DNA of 6,662 bases, from assembly GCA_035516175.1 (NCBI GenBank), contig DATJAO010000039.1, positions 1-6,662 of the forward strand, given 5' to 3'. Source of the stretch: DASPSR01 sp035516175 (lineage in GTDB: Bacteria; Nitrospirota; UBA9217). Positions within the stretch are counted from its first letter, which is position 1. The number at the start of each line of letters is the position of its first letter. The notes under the pieces were generated by a model. That model was not told the DNA's origin and made no database searches. It was given only the letters and a program-made list of their open reading frames with translations. This document shows positions 5,576 through 6,662 of this stretch, piece by piece. Made by a program: the position numbers and the translations under genes.

Positions 5576-5579
5576 GTCC

Positions 5580-5662
5580 GAAAAATAAAGAAGCCAGGAG
5601 TCAGGAGACGGAAATCAGAATATACGTACTTCTGAGTTCCATTCCCCGGCTCCTGGCTCCTT
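5580..5662 (-). terminator. 75-nt palindrome plus T-rich tract after ahcY: probable terminator or intergenic repeat element
   Basis: The sequence 5588-5662 is a continuous imperfect palindrome centred on 5625. Its outer arms AGCCAGGAG / CTCCTGGCT (5592-5600 / 5650-5658) and inner arms TCAGAA / TTCTGA (5615-5620 / 5630-5635) are perfect. As minus-strand RNA, the 33-bp stem has three mismatches by my count; several other non-Watson-Crick positions become G-U pairs on that strand only. The loop is 9 nt. The stem ends in CTTTATTTTT on the minus strand, as in an intrinsic terminator for ahcY. The repeated AGGAGTC/AGGAGCC units resemble dispersed intergenic repeats, so it may be a multicopy element. 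Confidence 0.6.
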
Positions 5663-5695
5663 ACTTCCGACTCCTGCTTATTGTTTTGTTCTGTC

Positions 5696-6662
<967 letters not shown>

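Overview
The window looks like a piece of a Gram-negative bacterial chromosome with a periplasm-centred energy metabolism. Two proteins carry twin-arginine signals, three cytochromes c carry Sec-type signals, and there is a membrane-anchored [NiFe]-hydrogenase small subunit. The mix of uptake hydrogenase, SorAB-type sulfite oxidation, diheme peroxidase-family cytochrome and a short (archaeal/thermophile-type) S-adenosylhomocysteinase suggests a sulfur-cycling lineage such as Nitrospirota or a deltaproteobacterial (Desulfobacterota-like) group. That taxonomic placement is inference. Every real gene is on the minus strand, so the biological order runs from high to low coordinates.

Layout in transcription order: ahcY (5696-6662, 5' end outside the window); a 75-nt palindrome followed by a T-rich tract, probably a terminator (5580-5662); an EamA/DMT-family transporter (4697-5575); a 180-bp gap with a sigma70-type promoter; a compact redox operon of sorA (3317-4516), sorB (2965-3306), a diheme peroxidase-family cytochrome (1866-2924) and a small monoheme cytochrome c (1498-1827); a 156-bp gap with a second promoter, a 20-bp repeat and an operator-like inverted repeat; the hydrogenase small subunit (268-1341); and the start of the hydrogenase large subunit (1-231), which runs off the window. 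No stretch longer than 300 bases lacks a gene.

The main discovery is in the large subunit. Reading from a well-supported start (ATG at 231, strong Shine-Dalgarno), the frame encodes a normal [NiFe]-hydrogenase N-terminus. At the L1 active-site motif RxCGxC, both cysteine codons are TGA (codons 60 and 63), and family sequence continues in the same frame beyond them. A perfect 7-bp hairpin with a GUC apical loop starts 24 nt after the second TGA and 33 nt after the first, within the range expected of a bacterial SECIS element. UGA is an ordinary stop in at least three other genes here, and cysteine is encoded normally throughout. The best reading is therefore a hydrogenase with two selenocysteines (UxxU) in L1. 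Known [NiFeSe] enzymes have selenocysteine in the C-terminal L2 motif instead. The partner small subunit is also unusual: one of the four proximal-cluster cysteines is Asp.

How the genes may work together (inference): the hydrogenase oxidises H2 on the periplasmic side. SorAB oxidises sulfite to sulfate and passes electrons to c-type cytochromes. The diheme protein and the small cytochrome could relay these electrons to peroxide or to the respiratory chain. The diheme protein appears to lack two residues expected in a classical peroxidase.
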